A stretch of 64,000 nt of DNA from UBA7985 sp002711265 (GTDB lineage Bacteria; Pseudomonadota; Alphaproteobacteria; UBA7985), in assembly GCA_965660945.1 (NCBI GenBank), contig CBFIBS010000002.1, forward strand, positions 248,001 through 312,000, in the 5' to 3' direction. The notes under the pieces are model-generated. The model had not been told where the DNA came from and ran no database searches. It worked only from the letters and a program-made list of their open reading frames with translations. Below are positions 18,381-26,320 of this stretch, piece after piece (within the stretch, counting starts at the first letter, position 1; the number at the start of each line of letters is the position of its first letter). The position numbers were made by a program, and so were the translations under genes.

Positions 18381-18413
18381 GCCATCCCCTCGCGGTGGTC
18401 GGCGGTTCGCTGG

Positions 18414-19442
18414 CTACATCCAGTCCAGCACCGCCGGCAACAGTGGCGCGTCAGCTGGCGGCATGGGCAGTTCGCGCAGCTCGGCCTTGGAGACCCACTT
18501 CAGCGCCTGTCCTTCCTGCCCCTTGGGCTCGCCCTGCCACTTGTTGATCGCATAGAGCGGCATCATCAGATGAAAGGTGGGATAGGCGTGGCTGGCGAAG
18601 GTCAGAGGCGCCAGACAGCCTTCGCCGACGTCGATGCCCAGCTCTTCTTTCAGCTCCCGGATCAGCGCGGTCTCCGGGGACTCAAGCGCCTCGATCTTGC
18701 CGCCAGGGAACTCCCACAGACCCGCAAGGGACTTGCCCGCCGGGCGCTGGGCGACCAGCACGCGGTCGGCTGTGTCGAACAGGGCAGCGGCGACGACCCA
18801 GACCACCGGCACAGAGCGCTCCAGCTGCGGTTGGGCGGTGCAGCCCCCGCTGAAGAGAAACTCTTCGAACTCAGCAAGGGTCATGCGGGTTGCCAGATTC
18901 GGCTGTCGGCCACTGTGCACGGTGTCGATGCTGTCCTCGGTCCAGTCCTCAAACCCCACCTTTTCCAGCACGCGGCGCGACGCCGGATTATCGAGGAGCA
19001 CGCCGCTGGTCACCGTCTCGACCTCCATGAAGCGGAAGGCGAAGGTGAGCACGTGGAAGGCTGCTTCGGTCGCCACACCCCGCCCCCAGGCCGAGGGCGC
19101 GTACCAGTATCCAAGCTCCCAGCAGGGAGCATTGTCAGCCTCAAACAGACGAAGTGAAATCACGCCGAGCCGGGCGCCTGTTGCCCGGTCAGCGACCATC
19201 CAGCTCACCTGCTCCCGCGCTTCAAACAGGGCCTTCACCTGCCCCAGATAGTCAGCCGCGCCGTCATCCGGATAGGGGTGCGGCACGCTCGACAGCCGCT
19301 GGGCCACTTCCCACTTTGAGGCCTCCGCCTGCACGAAGGCCAGATGCTGTTCAGCGATTGGTTCGAGCCGCAGTTTGGGCGTGTGAAACGTAATCTGTTC
19401 ACCGGCGTCGGGGAACCAGTTGCAGCCGCGGTTCACGGTCAT
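18414..19442 (-). CDS. Fused GNAT acetyltransferase and Nudix (MutT-like) hydrolase
   Basis: A single 342-residue reading frame holds two enzymes. Residues about 18-195 are a RimJ/RimL-type GNAT acetyltransferase (RLEPIAEQHLAF; acetyl-CoA loop WGRGVATEA near 117-125; DNPASRRVLEKVGF). Residues about 213-342 are a MutT-like Nudix hydrolase: WEFPGGKIE, then the box residues RELKEELG at about 261-268, with VAQRPAGKSLAGLW before it. MutT enzymes remove 8-oxo-dGTP. The linker (CTAQPQLERSVP) shows no stop or frameshift. The start overlaps the argJ stop by 4 bp (ATGA). In many relatives argJ is followed by separate GNAT and mutT genes; here they appear joined. Confidence 0.88.
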   Translation of the reverse strand: MTVNRGCNWFPDAGEQITFHTPKLRLEPIAEQHLAFVQAEASKWEVAQRLSSVPHPYPDDGAADYLGQVKALFEAREQVSWMVADRATGARLGVISLRLFEADNAPCWELGYWYAPSAWGRGVATEAAFHVLTFAFRFMEVETVTSGVLLDNPASRRVLEKVGFEDWTEDSIDTVHSGRQPNLATRMTLAEFEEFLFSGGCTAQPQLERSVPVVWVVAAALFDTADRVLVAQRPAGKSLAGLWEFPGGKIEALESPETALIRELKEELGIDVGEGCLAPLTFASHAYPTFHLMMPLYAINKWQGEPKGQEGQALKWVSKAELRELPMPPADAPLLPAVLDWM

Positions 19443-20704
19443 GACCGATAGTCCGCGTTGATGCTGATGTAGCCGTGGGTCAGGTCGCAGGTGCGCACCC
19501 GGGCCGTGCCGTCACCCAGCCCGAGGTCGACGCGAATGTCGATTTCCGCAGCGGTCATGTAGCCCGAGACTGCTTCCTCGCTGTAACCGGGGTCGCGCAG
19601 ACCCCCGCTCGCGACCTGATGCGGGCCGAACCAGATGGAAAGCCGGTCGCGGTCGGCGGCTTCACCCGCCTTGCCCACGGCCATCACCACACGGCCCCAG
19701 TTGGCGTCTTCACCGGCAATCGCCGTTTTGACGAGCGGCGAGTTGGCGATCGACAGCCCGATGGTGCGCGCAGCAGCAGCGCTTTCCGCGCCCTCAACGG
19801 TGATGGTGATCAGCTTGCTGGCCCCCTCACCGTCGCGGGCAATCTGCTCGGCGAGCTGATCGCAGACGCTGAAGATAGCGGCTTCGACCGCCTGCAGGTC
19901 GGCGTCCGTGCTGACGGCAGCGCCGCTGCCCAGCCCGAAGGCGAGGACGGTGTCGCTGGTCGAGGTATCGCTGTCGACGGTCATGGCGTTGAAGGTCTGG
20001 TCGGCGGCGCGGCTCAGAACGCCTTTCAGCCAGCTGGCTTCGACCGCTGCATCGATGAAAACATAACCGAGCATGGTCGCCATATCCGGGGCGATCATGC
20101 CCGACCCCTTGGCAATGCCGACCACGGACACGGCCCTGTTACCGGAACAGGCGGCTTCGGCCTGCGCCCACTTGGCGAAGGTATCGGTGGTGGCGATGGC
20201 GGCGGCGGCGGCCTCCAGCGAGGCTTCTGCGGCGTCCTCGGTCAGCCGGACCGCGGCAGCACCGATGGCTTCTGCTTCCAGCGGCTCGCCGATCACCCCG
20301 GTTGAGGACAGCAGCACGGCTTCGGGCGCACAGCCCAGCGCCCCGGCCACGGCAGCGGCAGTATGGGCGCAGGCCTGTGCACCGACCGCACCGGTAAAGG
20401 CATTGGCGTTCCCGGCGTTGATCAGCAGCGCCCGGACCGTGTTGCCGGCAGCAGAACCGGCAGACGGCGTGCCGCCCTGCAGCACCGAGCGGCACCAGTC
20501 CACCGGCGCGCTCGGGCACTTGGAGCGGGTGAACACCCCCGCCACCGAGGTCTGGTCCGGCAGCACGAACAGGGTCACGTCCGCCCGACCCCGGTAACGG
20601 GTCCCGGAGTTTCCGGTCGCCACACGCAGTCCCTTCAGGACCGGCAGGGCAGGCATATCAGCGGGCTTGAGCGGCGAAACAGGCAGTTGATCCATCATCG
20701 TCAT
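19439..20704 (-). CDS. argJ: Ornithine acetyltransferase / N-acetylglutamate synthase
   Basis: Bifunctional enzyme of the arginine acetyl cycle: moves the acetyl group from N-acetylornithine to glutamate and can also use acetyl-CoA. About 421 residues, normal. It is a self-cleaving Ntn-type protein; the cleavage site ATML with the preceding KGSGMIAPDM is present at about residues 193-206, the Thr being the nucleophile. The open frame extends 135 codons further upstream, but that part reads as non-coding and antisense to the ribonuclease gene; the true start is one of three clustered ATGs (20704, 20698, 20695). It overlaps the GNAT-Nudix gene by 4 bp. Confidence 0.95.
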   Translation of the reverse strand: MTMMDQLPVSPLKPADMPALPVLKGLRVATGNSGTRYRGRADVTLFVLPDQTSVAGVFTRSKCPSAPVDWCRSVLQGGTPSAGSAAGNTVRALLINAGNANAFTGAVGAQACAHTAAAVAGALGCAPEAVLLSSTGVIGEPLEAEAIGAAAVRLTEDAAEASLEAAAAAIATTDTFAKWAQAEAACSGNRAVSVVGIAKGSGMIAPDMATMLGYVFIDAAVEASWLKGVLSRAADQTFNAMTVDSDTSTSDTVLAFGLGSGAAVSTDADLQAVEAAIFSVCDQLAEQIARDGEGASKLITITVEGAESAAAARTIGLSIANSPLVKTAIAGEDANWGRVVMAVGKAGEAADRDRLSIWFGPHQVASGGLRDPGYSEEAVSGYMTAAEIDIRVDLGLGDGTARVRTCDLTHGYISINADYRS

Positions 20705-20800
20705 CCGATACAAACGCAGGGTCGAGGCCCGCAATCCGGCGCGCCCATGGCCCTGAATGGCCTCAGGAAAACACGGTTTTCGCCGCAGGAGAACTGCCAG

Positions 20801-21415
20801 ATGCTGAACCGACCCCTGCCGCAACGACTGATCAGCCTGCTCGGTGGCGCCCTGATGCTGGCGGCTGTCACCGGATTTGTGCTGCTTGTCCTGCGCCCGG
20901 CGTTCCTGCCTGAAGGCGCTGCGCAGGCCCCGCTGGATCTGACAGCGCTCGACCTCGCAGCGCTGGAGCAGGCCGCCGCCGAGGCCGAGGTCTGCGGCCA
21001 CGATCTCGATCTTGAAGGCGCGCTGGTGGAGGCCCGCACCGCCTTCGGACTGCAGCAGGGCCTGACTTACCCCTATGCCTTCGCGCAGGTGACGACCTTC
21101 CTGCATCAAAAGGGACGGCTGCCCGATTGCTACATGACCAAAGCGCAGGCGCGGGATCTGGGCTGGAAGTCCTCAGGAAGGACCATCGACGACATTGACC
21201 CCGACGGTGCGGTTGGCGGCGATACCTTCGGCAATCGTGAGGGCCTGCTCCCGACCCGGCCATTGAACAGCTACGCCGTCGCCGACCTCGATTATGTCGA
21301 CGGTTACCGGGGCGCCGCGCGCATCGTCTATGACCGCCGCCGGACCGGTGAAGGGGCGATCTGGATCACGGTCGATCACTATGACAGCTTTACCGCCGTT
21401 CCCGTGGGCCAATGA
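20801..21415 (+). CDS. Membrane-anchored barnase-like ribonuclease-fold protein
   Basis: A 204-residue protein with one N-terminal hydrophobic helix (about 10-32), predicted to be anchored with its C-terminal domain in the periplasm or secreted. Residues about 97-202 align with barnase: LPDCYMTKAQARDLGW, GGDTFGNREGLLP, DGYRGAARIVY and VDHYDSFT. Lys27, Arg59, Arg83, Arg87 and His102 of barnase are kept as K114, R146, R170, R174 and H193, but the catalytic base Glu73 is Val160. RNase activity is therefore doubtful. Two cysteines (65 and 110) could pair. AGGAGA precedes the ATG. No barstar-like inhibitor gene is adjacent. Divergent from argJ. Confidence 0.85.
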   Translation: MLNRPLPQRLISLLGGALMLAAVTGFVLLVLRPAFLPEGAAQAPLDLTALDLAALEQAAAEAEVCGHDLDLEGALVEARTAFGLQQGLTYPYAFAQVTTFLHQKGRLPDCYMTKAQARDLGWKSSGRTIDDIDPDGAVGGDTFGNREGLLPTRPLNSYAVADLDYVDGYRGAARIVYDRRRTGEGAIWITVDHYDSFTAVPVGQ

Positions 21416-21559
21416 CACCGGATGGCGCCGCCGCCGACGCCCCTCTCGTGTCGCAAAATCCGCCAAGAAGGTCTCGGCTGCGGGGTCGATGTTCTCTGTA
21501 TTGGACTTTCTTTGCCGCCGGTGGCTGACTTTCCGCCTGCACGCACCACTTGAGTTGCT

Positions 21560-21763
21560 ATGAACACAATATTTCTGATTCTAACTGGTGTCTTCCTGAT
21601 CGGGACGCTGGTCACCATGCTGGTCGGGGCCTTTGCTATGGGCCGCGGCGGGAGCTTCAACGACAAATACGGCAACCTTCTGATGCGGGCCAGGACGGTG
21701 TGCCAGGGCGGGACTGTGCTCTCGCTTGTGCTGCTGTTCCTGACCGGCGGGATGGATAACTGA
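21560..21763 (+). CDS. HIG1-type twin-transmembrane small protein
   Basis: A 67-residue inner-membrane protein with two hydrophobic helices (about 3-26 and 49-63) joined by a short polar loop containing a basic RARTVCQGG motif. This matches the HIG1 (hypoxia-induced) domain pattern that is common just upstream of cobalamin adenosyltransferase in alphaproteobacteria. HIG1 proteins associate with respiratory complexes in mitochondria; the bacterial role is unclear. It ends two bases before the GTG of the next gene, so the pair is very likely an operon. Confidence 0.85.
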   Translation: MNTIFLILTGVFLIGTLVTMLVGAFAMGRGGSFNDKYGNLLMRARTVCQGGTVLSLVLLFLTGGMDN

Positions 21764-21765
21764 CT

Positions 21766-22338
21766 GTGGTCGAACTGACGCGCATCTACACCAAAGGCGG
21801 CGACAAGGGCAAAACCAGCCTGTCGACCGGCACACGGGTTGCGAAGTACGACCTGCGGGTCGAAGCCTACGGCACGGTGGATGAGGCCAACGCCGTGCTT
21901 GGCATGGTGCGGCTGACGCTCAGCGACTGGCCCGACATCGACAAGATTGTTGCCCGCGTCCAGAACGACATGTTCGATCTGGGGGCCGATCTAGCGACGC
22001 CGCTGGATGCCGAGCTCTCCTACGAGCCGCTGCGCATGACCGAGGGTCAGGTTGAGAAGCTGGAAGCTGATATCGACCGCTACAACGCGCGCCTGCAGCC
22101 GCTGACGTCGTTCATCCTGCCCGGTGGCAGCCCGGCGGCGACGCAGTTCCACCTAAGCCGGACCGTGGTCCGCCGCGCCGAACGGCTGACGGTTGAACTG
22201 GGCGATAAGGTCGATATCAACCCCGAGGCCATCCGCTACCTCAACCGGCTTTCGGACCTGATGTTCGTGCTGGCGCGGATCTGCAACGACGACGGCAAGT
22301 CGGACGTGCTCTGGGTGCCCGGCGCCTCACGCGACTAG
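21766..22338 (+). CDS. Cob(I)alamin adenosyltransferase, PduO type
   Basis: Transfers the adenosyl group of ATP to cob(I)alamin to give adenosylcobalamin. The 190-residue protein has the N-terminal ATP-binding motif YTKGGDKGKTSL, the conserved EAYGTVDEANA and, in the C-terminal half, RTVVRRAERL. Length and motifs are typical of the PduO/MMAB family. It begins with GTG at 21766, two bases after the HIG1 gene. No methylmalonyl-CoA mutase or other B12-dependent gene is in the window, so the use of the cofactor is not revealed here. Confidence 0.95.
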   Translation: MVELTRIYTKGGDKGKTSLSTGTRVAKYDLRVEAYGTVDEANAVLGMVRLTLSDWPDIDKIVARVQNDMFDLGADLATPLDAELSYEPLRMTEGQVEKLEADIDRYNARLQPLTSFILPGGSPAATQFHLSRTVVRRAERLTVELGDKVDINPEAIRYLNRLSDLMFVLARICNDDGKSDVLWVPGASRD

Positions 22339-22376
22339 GGCCATCGGCGCCGCGCCGCCGGATTGAAGCCCGAGCC

Positions 22377-23705
22377 TCAGGCCTGCTTCGAACCGCCATT
22401 CGCTGATTTGCGCGGCTTGGCCTTGGGCTTGCTCTTGGGCGTGGGCTGGGGTTCCGGCTGTGCCTTCGCGGGCTGGCGGTAGGCGAGGCTCTGCATCTCC
22501 ACAAGCCGGGATTCGGTACGCAGGAAGGGCGGCATTTCGTGCTCTTCGAGACGGATCAGCTCCCCGATCGGCGCTTCGGCGCGGCCGTAGACGCAGGTTC
22601 CCGCCTCATAGAGCACGTCGATCATCACCCGGAACCGTTCCCCGCTCTCGCGGTTAGCGTAGCGGATCACCGGGATCTCATCGATGAACACGCGGTCGAA
22701 GGACTGCGCCAGCAGCTGGAAATCATCCCGGCCCAGCGGCGCTTCGCAGAGATCGGCAAAGCGGAACAGCGCGGTCCGGCCCACGGCTTCCGGCACTTCG
22801 AGACTACGACCAAGCAGAGACAGCTGCAGCGGCTGGCCCTCGCGCCGTCCGGCTTCGCGCTCGAACAGGCCGCGGAACAGCCGCGCGGAGCGGTCATCGA
22901 GCGGCTGCAGCCAGGCTTCGGTGTCGGCGACCCCGGTCAGGCGGTAGTCCTGCCCGTGGTCGAGGTTGACCACGCTGAACTCCTCTTCGATCAGCGCGAT
23001 GGTCGGCAGGAATAGTTCCCGCTTCAGTCCGCCCAGGTAGAGCTCGGCGGGGGGCTGGTTGGAGGTTGTGACCACCGTCACGCCTTCGTCGATCAGCACG
23101 GTCAGGACACGGCCGAGCAGGGTCGCATCGGCGATGTTGTTGACGAAGAATTCGTCAAAGCACAGCACCTTGGCGCGCTTGGCCTGCGCCCGGGCGAACC
23201 GCGCGGCCGTGTCGCCCCGGGCGTCGCCCTTTTCCCGGCGAGCATGGATATCCGCGTGCAGCTCGCTCATGAACTCGTGAAAGTGGCGTCGCTGCGCCTT
23301 CTTCGGCCCCAGTGCCTCGTAGAACAGGTCCATAGCCGTGGTTTTGCCGCGCCCGACCGGGCCGAAGAGGTAAAGACTGCGGGCGAAGTTTGCTTCCCGG
23401 GCCAGCGCCTCGTCCTCTGCACTCCCGCCGTCGCTGCCGCGACCACCCCCGAACAGGGCGGCGAGCCAGCCGAGCAAGCCGCCGCGCCGCACCGGCTGTT
23501 GCGACGCCTTGGCGGTCGCGCCCTGCCGCCGTGCCCGCGCCGCTGCGTCCCGGCGACGCTTCTGGATCGCCGGCGGCAGAGAAAGCTCGCGGTACAGGTC
23601 TTCAAGCGCTTCGACGGCACGACGCTGCGCGACCTGTGGCCGGAGTTCACCGGACGCAAGCGCGCTTTCGTAGGCGTCGAGCGGGGATTGGGGTTGGGAC
23701 GTCAT
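22377..23705 (-). CDS. zapE: Cell division protein ZapE / AFG1-like ATPase
   Basis: A 442-residue P-loop ATPase of the AFG1/LACE1 family. Walker A is LFGPVGRGKTTAMDLFY (about residue 134), Walker B VLCFDEFFVNNIAD. In E. coli ZapE interacts with FtsZ late in division. The N-terminal third carries an Ala/Gly/Arg-rich insert (about 62-115, including LLGWLAALFGGGRGSDGG) and the C-terminus is a Lys/Pro-rich tail (PKSKPKAKPRKS); both are low complexity. The ATG at 23703-23705 is preferred over an extension of 18 residues. Convergent with the cobalamin gene, 38 bp apart. Confidence 0.92.
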   Translation of the reverse strand: MTSQPQSPLDAYESALASGELRPQVAQRRAVEALEDLYRELSLPPAIQKRRRDAAARARRQGATAKASQQPVRRGGLLGWLAALFGGGRGSDGGSAEDEALAREANFARSLYLFGPVGRGKTTAMDLFYEALGPKKAQRRHFHEFMSELHADIHARREKGDARGDTAARFARAQAKRAKVLCFDEFFVNNIADATLLGRVLTVLIDEGVTVVTTSNQPPAELYLGGLKRELFLPTIALIEEEFSVVNLDHGQDYRLTGVADTEAWLQPLDDRSARLFRGLFEREAGRREGQPLQLSLLGRSLEVPEAVGRTALFRFADLCEAPLGRDDFQLLAQSFDRVFIDEIPVIRYANRESGERFRVMIDVLYEAGTCVYGRAEAPIGELIRLEEHEMPPFLRTESRLVEMQSLAYRQPAKAQPEPQPTPKSKPKAKPRKSANGGSKQA

Positions 23706-23812
23706 AGACCCTTCGTTAGCCCGAAACGACGGCGGGGGAAAGCCGGACCGCTGGCGCATCGCTCAGCGGTCGGCCATGCGGCAGGCAACCCTGAGACACA
23801 ACCGGGCTTCGG

Positions 23813-26197
23813 TCAGTTTCCACCCACCGGATAGCCGTTGACGTTGATGGGGGCACCCAAGGGGACTTCGATCACGAAATCGAGCGCATCGGCGTCCGCG
23901 TCCGGAATGCCGAGGCTGTCCATCAGCATGCTCAGTCCCACCAGTTGCGACAGCAGGTCAAGCGTGGAGCGGGCCTCGTCCGAATCATCCCCGCTGAGTG
24001 CCTCCATCTGGCCTTCCACCATCTGCTTCAATGCGCCCAGCCCGGTCACGCGCAGGTCGATCTGTCCTTCGCCGAAGTTGGGTTCGGCCAGTGGGCTGAT
24101 CACGACTTCACCCGCGGCTTCGGCGCCAACCAGACCACCGCGAACGTAGGACGGTGCCACCACCAGCGACGGCGGTGAGGAGAAGAACGGAGAAACCAGC
24201 GCAAAGCCGGACATGGTGAGCGCCTGAATATCCAGGTCGGCCGCCTGCGTCAGATCGCTGACGGGCAGCAGAATGGTGTCGGCAATGGTCAGCACCTGCT
24301 CCATCGGAATACGCTCGATCCCGGCTTCCAGCCGGATATCCTGCGGCAGCAGGCCCGGCGCATCGCCCTCGCCGAGGAATAGCGCCAGCATGGTGGGGTC
24401 GAGGTCCCAGTCGCCGCGGAGGTCAAGGTTCAGCCCCGATTGCTCGAGCAACAGACCCAGCCGAGCCCGGTCAGAAGCGAGATTGCTGGTTTCGAAGCCC
24501 AGCCCGAACTTGCCCAGCTGCACGTCAAACCCGGCATCACCACCAGGCAGCACGCCCGCAACCTCAACATCCGTGATCGCCAAAGACAGGCTTGGCAGGT
24601 AAGTCGCCAGCGCCAGGCGGATGCCATCACCCATGCTGACCTGCTCGACCACCAGCCCGCTGAGGATGTCGCGGAACACCGTCAGCACGTTGCTGTTGAC
24701 CGAACGCATCTCGAAGCCGCCGATGCGCCCGCCCCAGCCAAGCCCGGCCACGTCACCGGACAAGCCACGCAGGGCAAAGATGGTCTCCTGCACATCCTGA
24801 TCACCGCTGTAGTCGACAACCGAGGACAGCAGCGCCTCGTCCAGCGACACGCGCGGCGCACCCGGCTCGGGAGAGACCGCGACGCTGAGGCCAGCAATAG
24901 ACAGCGACTGCTCGGTCCGTTCCAGCTGTTCCAGCGCGCCGTCGAGCAAGGCAGCGCCGTGCCGGATCAGGGCGGGGGTCAGAGCCGCCAGAAGGTCGCC
25001 TTCATCGCCCGCTGCGACGGCAGTGCGGATATCACCGGCCAGCGCCCGCATGATCTCCGCGATGAAGCGGCTGTCGGTGCCCGCCGTCTGCAGCGTGGAT
25101 GCATCCAGACGACCGCCTTCGAAGGAAGCCAGCTCAAAGGTATCGTCGCTGCCAAAGGCCATCAGCCCGACGCTGCCGCTGCCAAGATCGAAGCGTGCAA
25201 GACTGTCGTTAGACGCGGCGTCGAATACGGATTCCAGCGTCATACCGCTGAGATCGACATAGATATCGTTGCCCGCAAAGTTGTAGCGTCGCAGCTGAAC
25301 CGGTCCGAGCGTCAGGCTGCTGTCGAGGTCGATCGGGGTCTGTTCGAACAGCGGCGCCCAGCGTTCGAGCAGGTCCGGCACGATCAGCACGGGGTCGATC
25401 AGACCTGCCAGCACCAGCATCGAGGTGGTCATCCCGTAGTTCAGCTCCTCGTGCAGGAATTTGCCCCGCGCGCGCGGTGACTGAAAGGCACTGGAGAGGC
25501 TTTCGATATCAAGCAGCCGCTCCCCTTCGATTAGGAACACTGCCCCCTGCAGGTCGATATTCGCCAGCAGCCGCTCCTGACCCTCGGCATCGTCAATCGA
25601 CAGGCTGAAGCTGTCCAAGCCGAAAAAACTGGCTTCCGGGTCTGAGGCATCGGCAAAGCGCAGGTTGCTGCCAGCGAGTGCAATGCGCTCGAAGTTGGCC
25701 GTGCGCTGGTCGATCGAGACTTCGAGCGTCAGGGCTTCAGCGTCGATCACGCTCGGGCGGTCGGTCCAGTAGGACTGTGCGACGGGCAAAAGGTCGAGGC
25801 TAAGCGACAGACTGTGGTCGTCGGCCACGCCGGCAAAGACCAGATCGCCCAGCGCCTGGCCGGCGAACCGGGCATTGGTCGCGGTGATTTCGAAGGTCTC
25901 GCCCTTGCCGTCGGGGTCGAAGACGTCGAAGCCGTCAGTGACAACCGGCAGGCCGAGGAAAAGGGAGATCGGCTGTTCCTGCACCTGACTGAGCAGGGAC
26001 GAGACCGCACCTTCGCTCAGGCCCTCGTCGGTCGACTGGGCCTGCGCGGTCACCGGCGTCAGCGCCAGCGCAAGCGTCAGTCCAGCGAGGGTGAGTAGGG
26101 TCTTCAGCCCCGCGAAACAGTGGTGTTTGATCCGGTTGCAAAGCCGTGATTTCAACAGGTTGTCCGAAGAGATAAGCCCTGATTTGAACTCGCGCAT
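23813..26197 (-). CDS. Large exported protein of unknown function (adjacent pair, downstream member)
   Basis: A 794-residue protein I do not recognise. A long n-region and a hydrophobic core (about 35-48) ending in VTAQAQ give a signal peptide. The rest is a regular alternation of short hydrophobic beta-strand-like segments and polar turns, with many phrases of the kind 'DLS G…SV/ADSL', as seen in AsmA/YdgA-like periplasmic proteins. The C-terminus (LDFVIEVPLGAPINVNGYPV) resembles the NG-containing end of YdgA (DUF945)-type proteins and the end of the neighbouring protein. No catalytic motif or cysteines in pairs were seen. AAGGAGG lies before the ATG. The related gene ends 123 bp upstream. 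Confidence 0.7.
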   Translation of the reverse strand: MREFKSGLISSDNLLKSRLCNRIKHHCFAGLKTLLTLAGLTLALALTPVTAQAQSTDEGLSEGAVSSLLSQVQEQPISLFLGLPVVTDGFDVFDPDGKGETFEITATNARFAGQALGDLVFAGVADDHSLSLSLDLLPVAQSYWTDRPSVIDAEALTLEVSIDQRTANFERIALAGSNLRFADASDPEASFFGLDSFSLSIDDAEGQERLLANIDLQGAVFLIEGERLLDIESLSSAFQSPRARGKFLHEELNYGMTTSMLVLAGLIDPVLIVPDLLERWAPLFEQTPIDLDSSLTLGPVQLRRYNFAGNDIYVDLSGMTLESVFDAASNDSLARFDLGSGSVGLMAFGSDDTFELASFEGGRLDASTLQTAGTDSRFIAEIMRALAGDIRTAVAAGDEGDLLAALTPALIRHGAALLDGALEQLERTEQSLSIAGLSVAVSPEPGAPRVSLDEALLSSVVDYSGDQDVQETIFALRGLSGDVAGLGWGGRIGGFEMRSVNSNVLTVFRDILSGLVVEQVSMGDGIRLALATYLPSLSLAITDVEVAGVLPGGDAGFDVQLGKFGLGFETSNLASDRARLGLLLEQSGLNLDLRGDWDLDPTMLALFLGEGDAPGLLPQDIRLEAGIERIPMEQVLTIADTILLPVSDLTQAADLDIQALTMSGFALVSPFFSSPPSLVVAPSYVRGGLVGAEAAGEVVISPLAEPNFGEGQIDLRVTGLGALKQMVEGQMEALSGDDSDEARSTLDLLSQLVGLSMLMDSLGIPDADADALDFVIEVPLGAPINVNGYPVGGN

Positions 26198-26320
26198 GGT
26201 CGCCTCCTTGCCCTGTCAGCGACCAGAGGCTAAACCCCACGTCGCTGAACATTGGTTGGATCTAGGCGTGACAGAATGTCCCGATTCCTCGCGAGTTTCC
26301 AGTCTCGGTTCACAGAAAGG

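Noticed and set aside
20363..20800. Upstream extension of the ribonuclease frame over argJ
   Set aside because: The extension is antisense to argJ and lacks a start with a ribosome site; the ATG at 20801 follows AGGAGA and begins a normal membrane anchor.
20705..21109. N-terminal extension of argJ by 135 codons
   Set aside because: Reads as non-coding, is antisense to the ribonuclease gene, and would give an ArgJ far longer than the family.
20801..21763. Barnase-barstar type toxin-immunity pair
   Set aside because: The next gene encodes a two-helix HIG1-type membrane protein, not a barstar-like inhibitor, and the barnase-like domain lacks the catalytic Glu.
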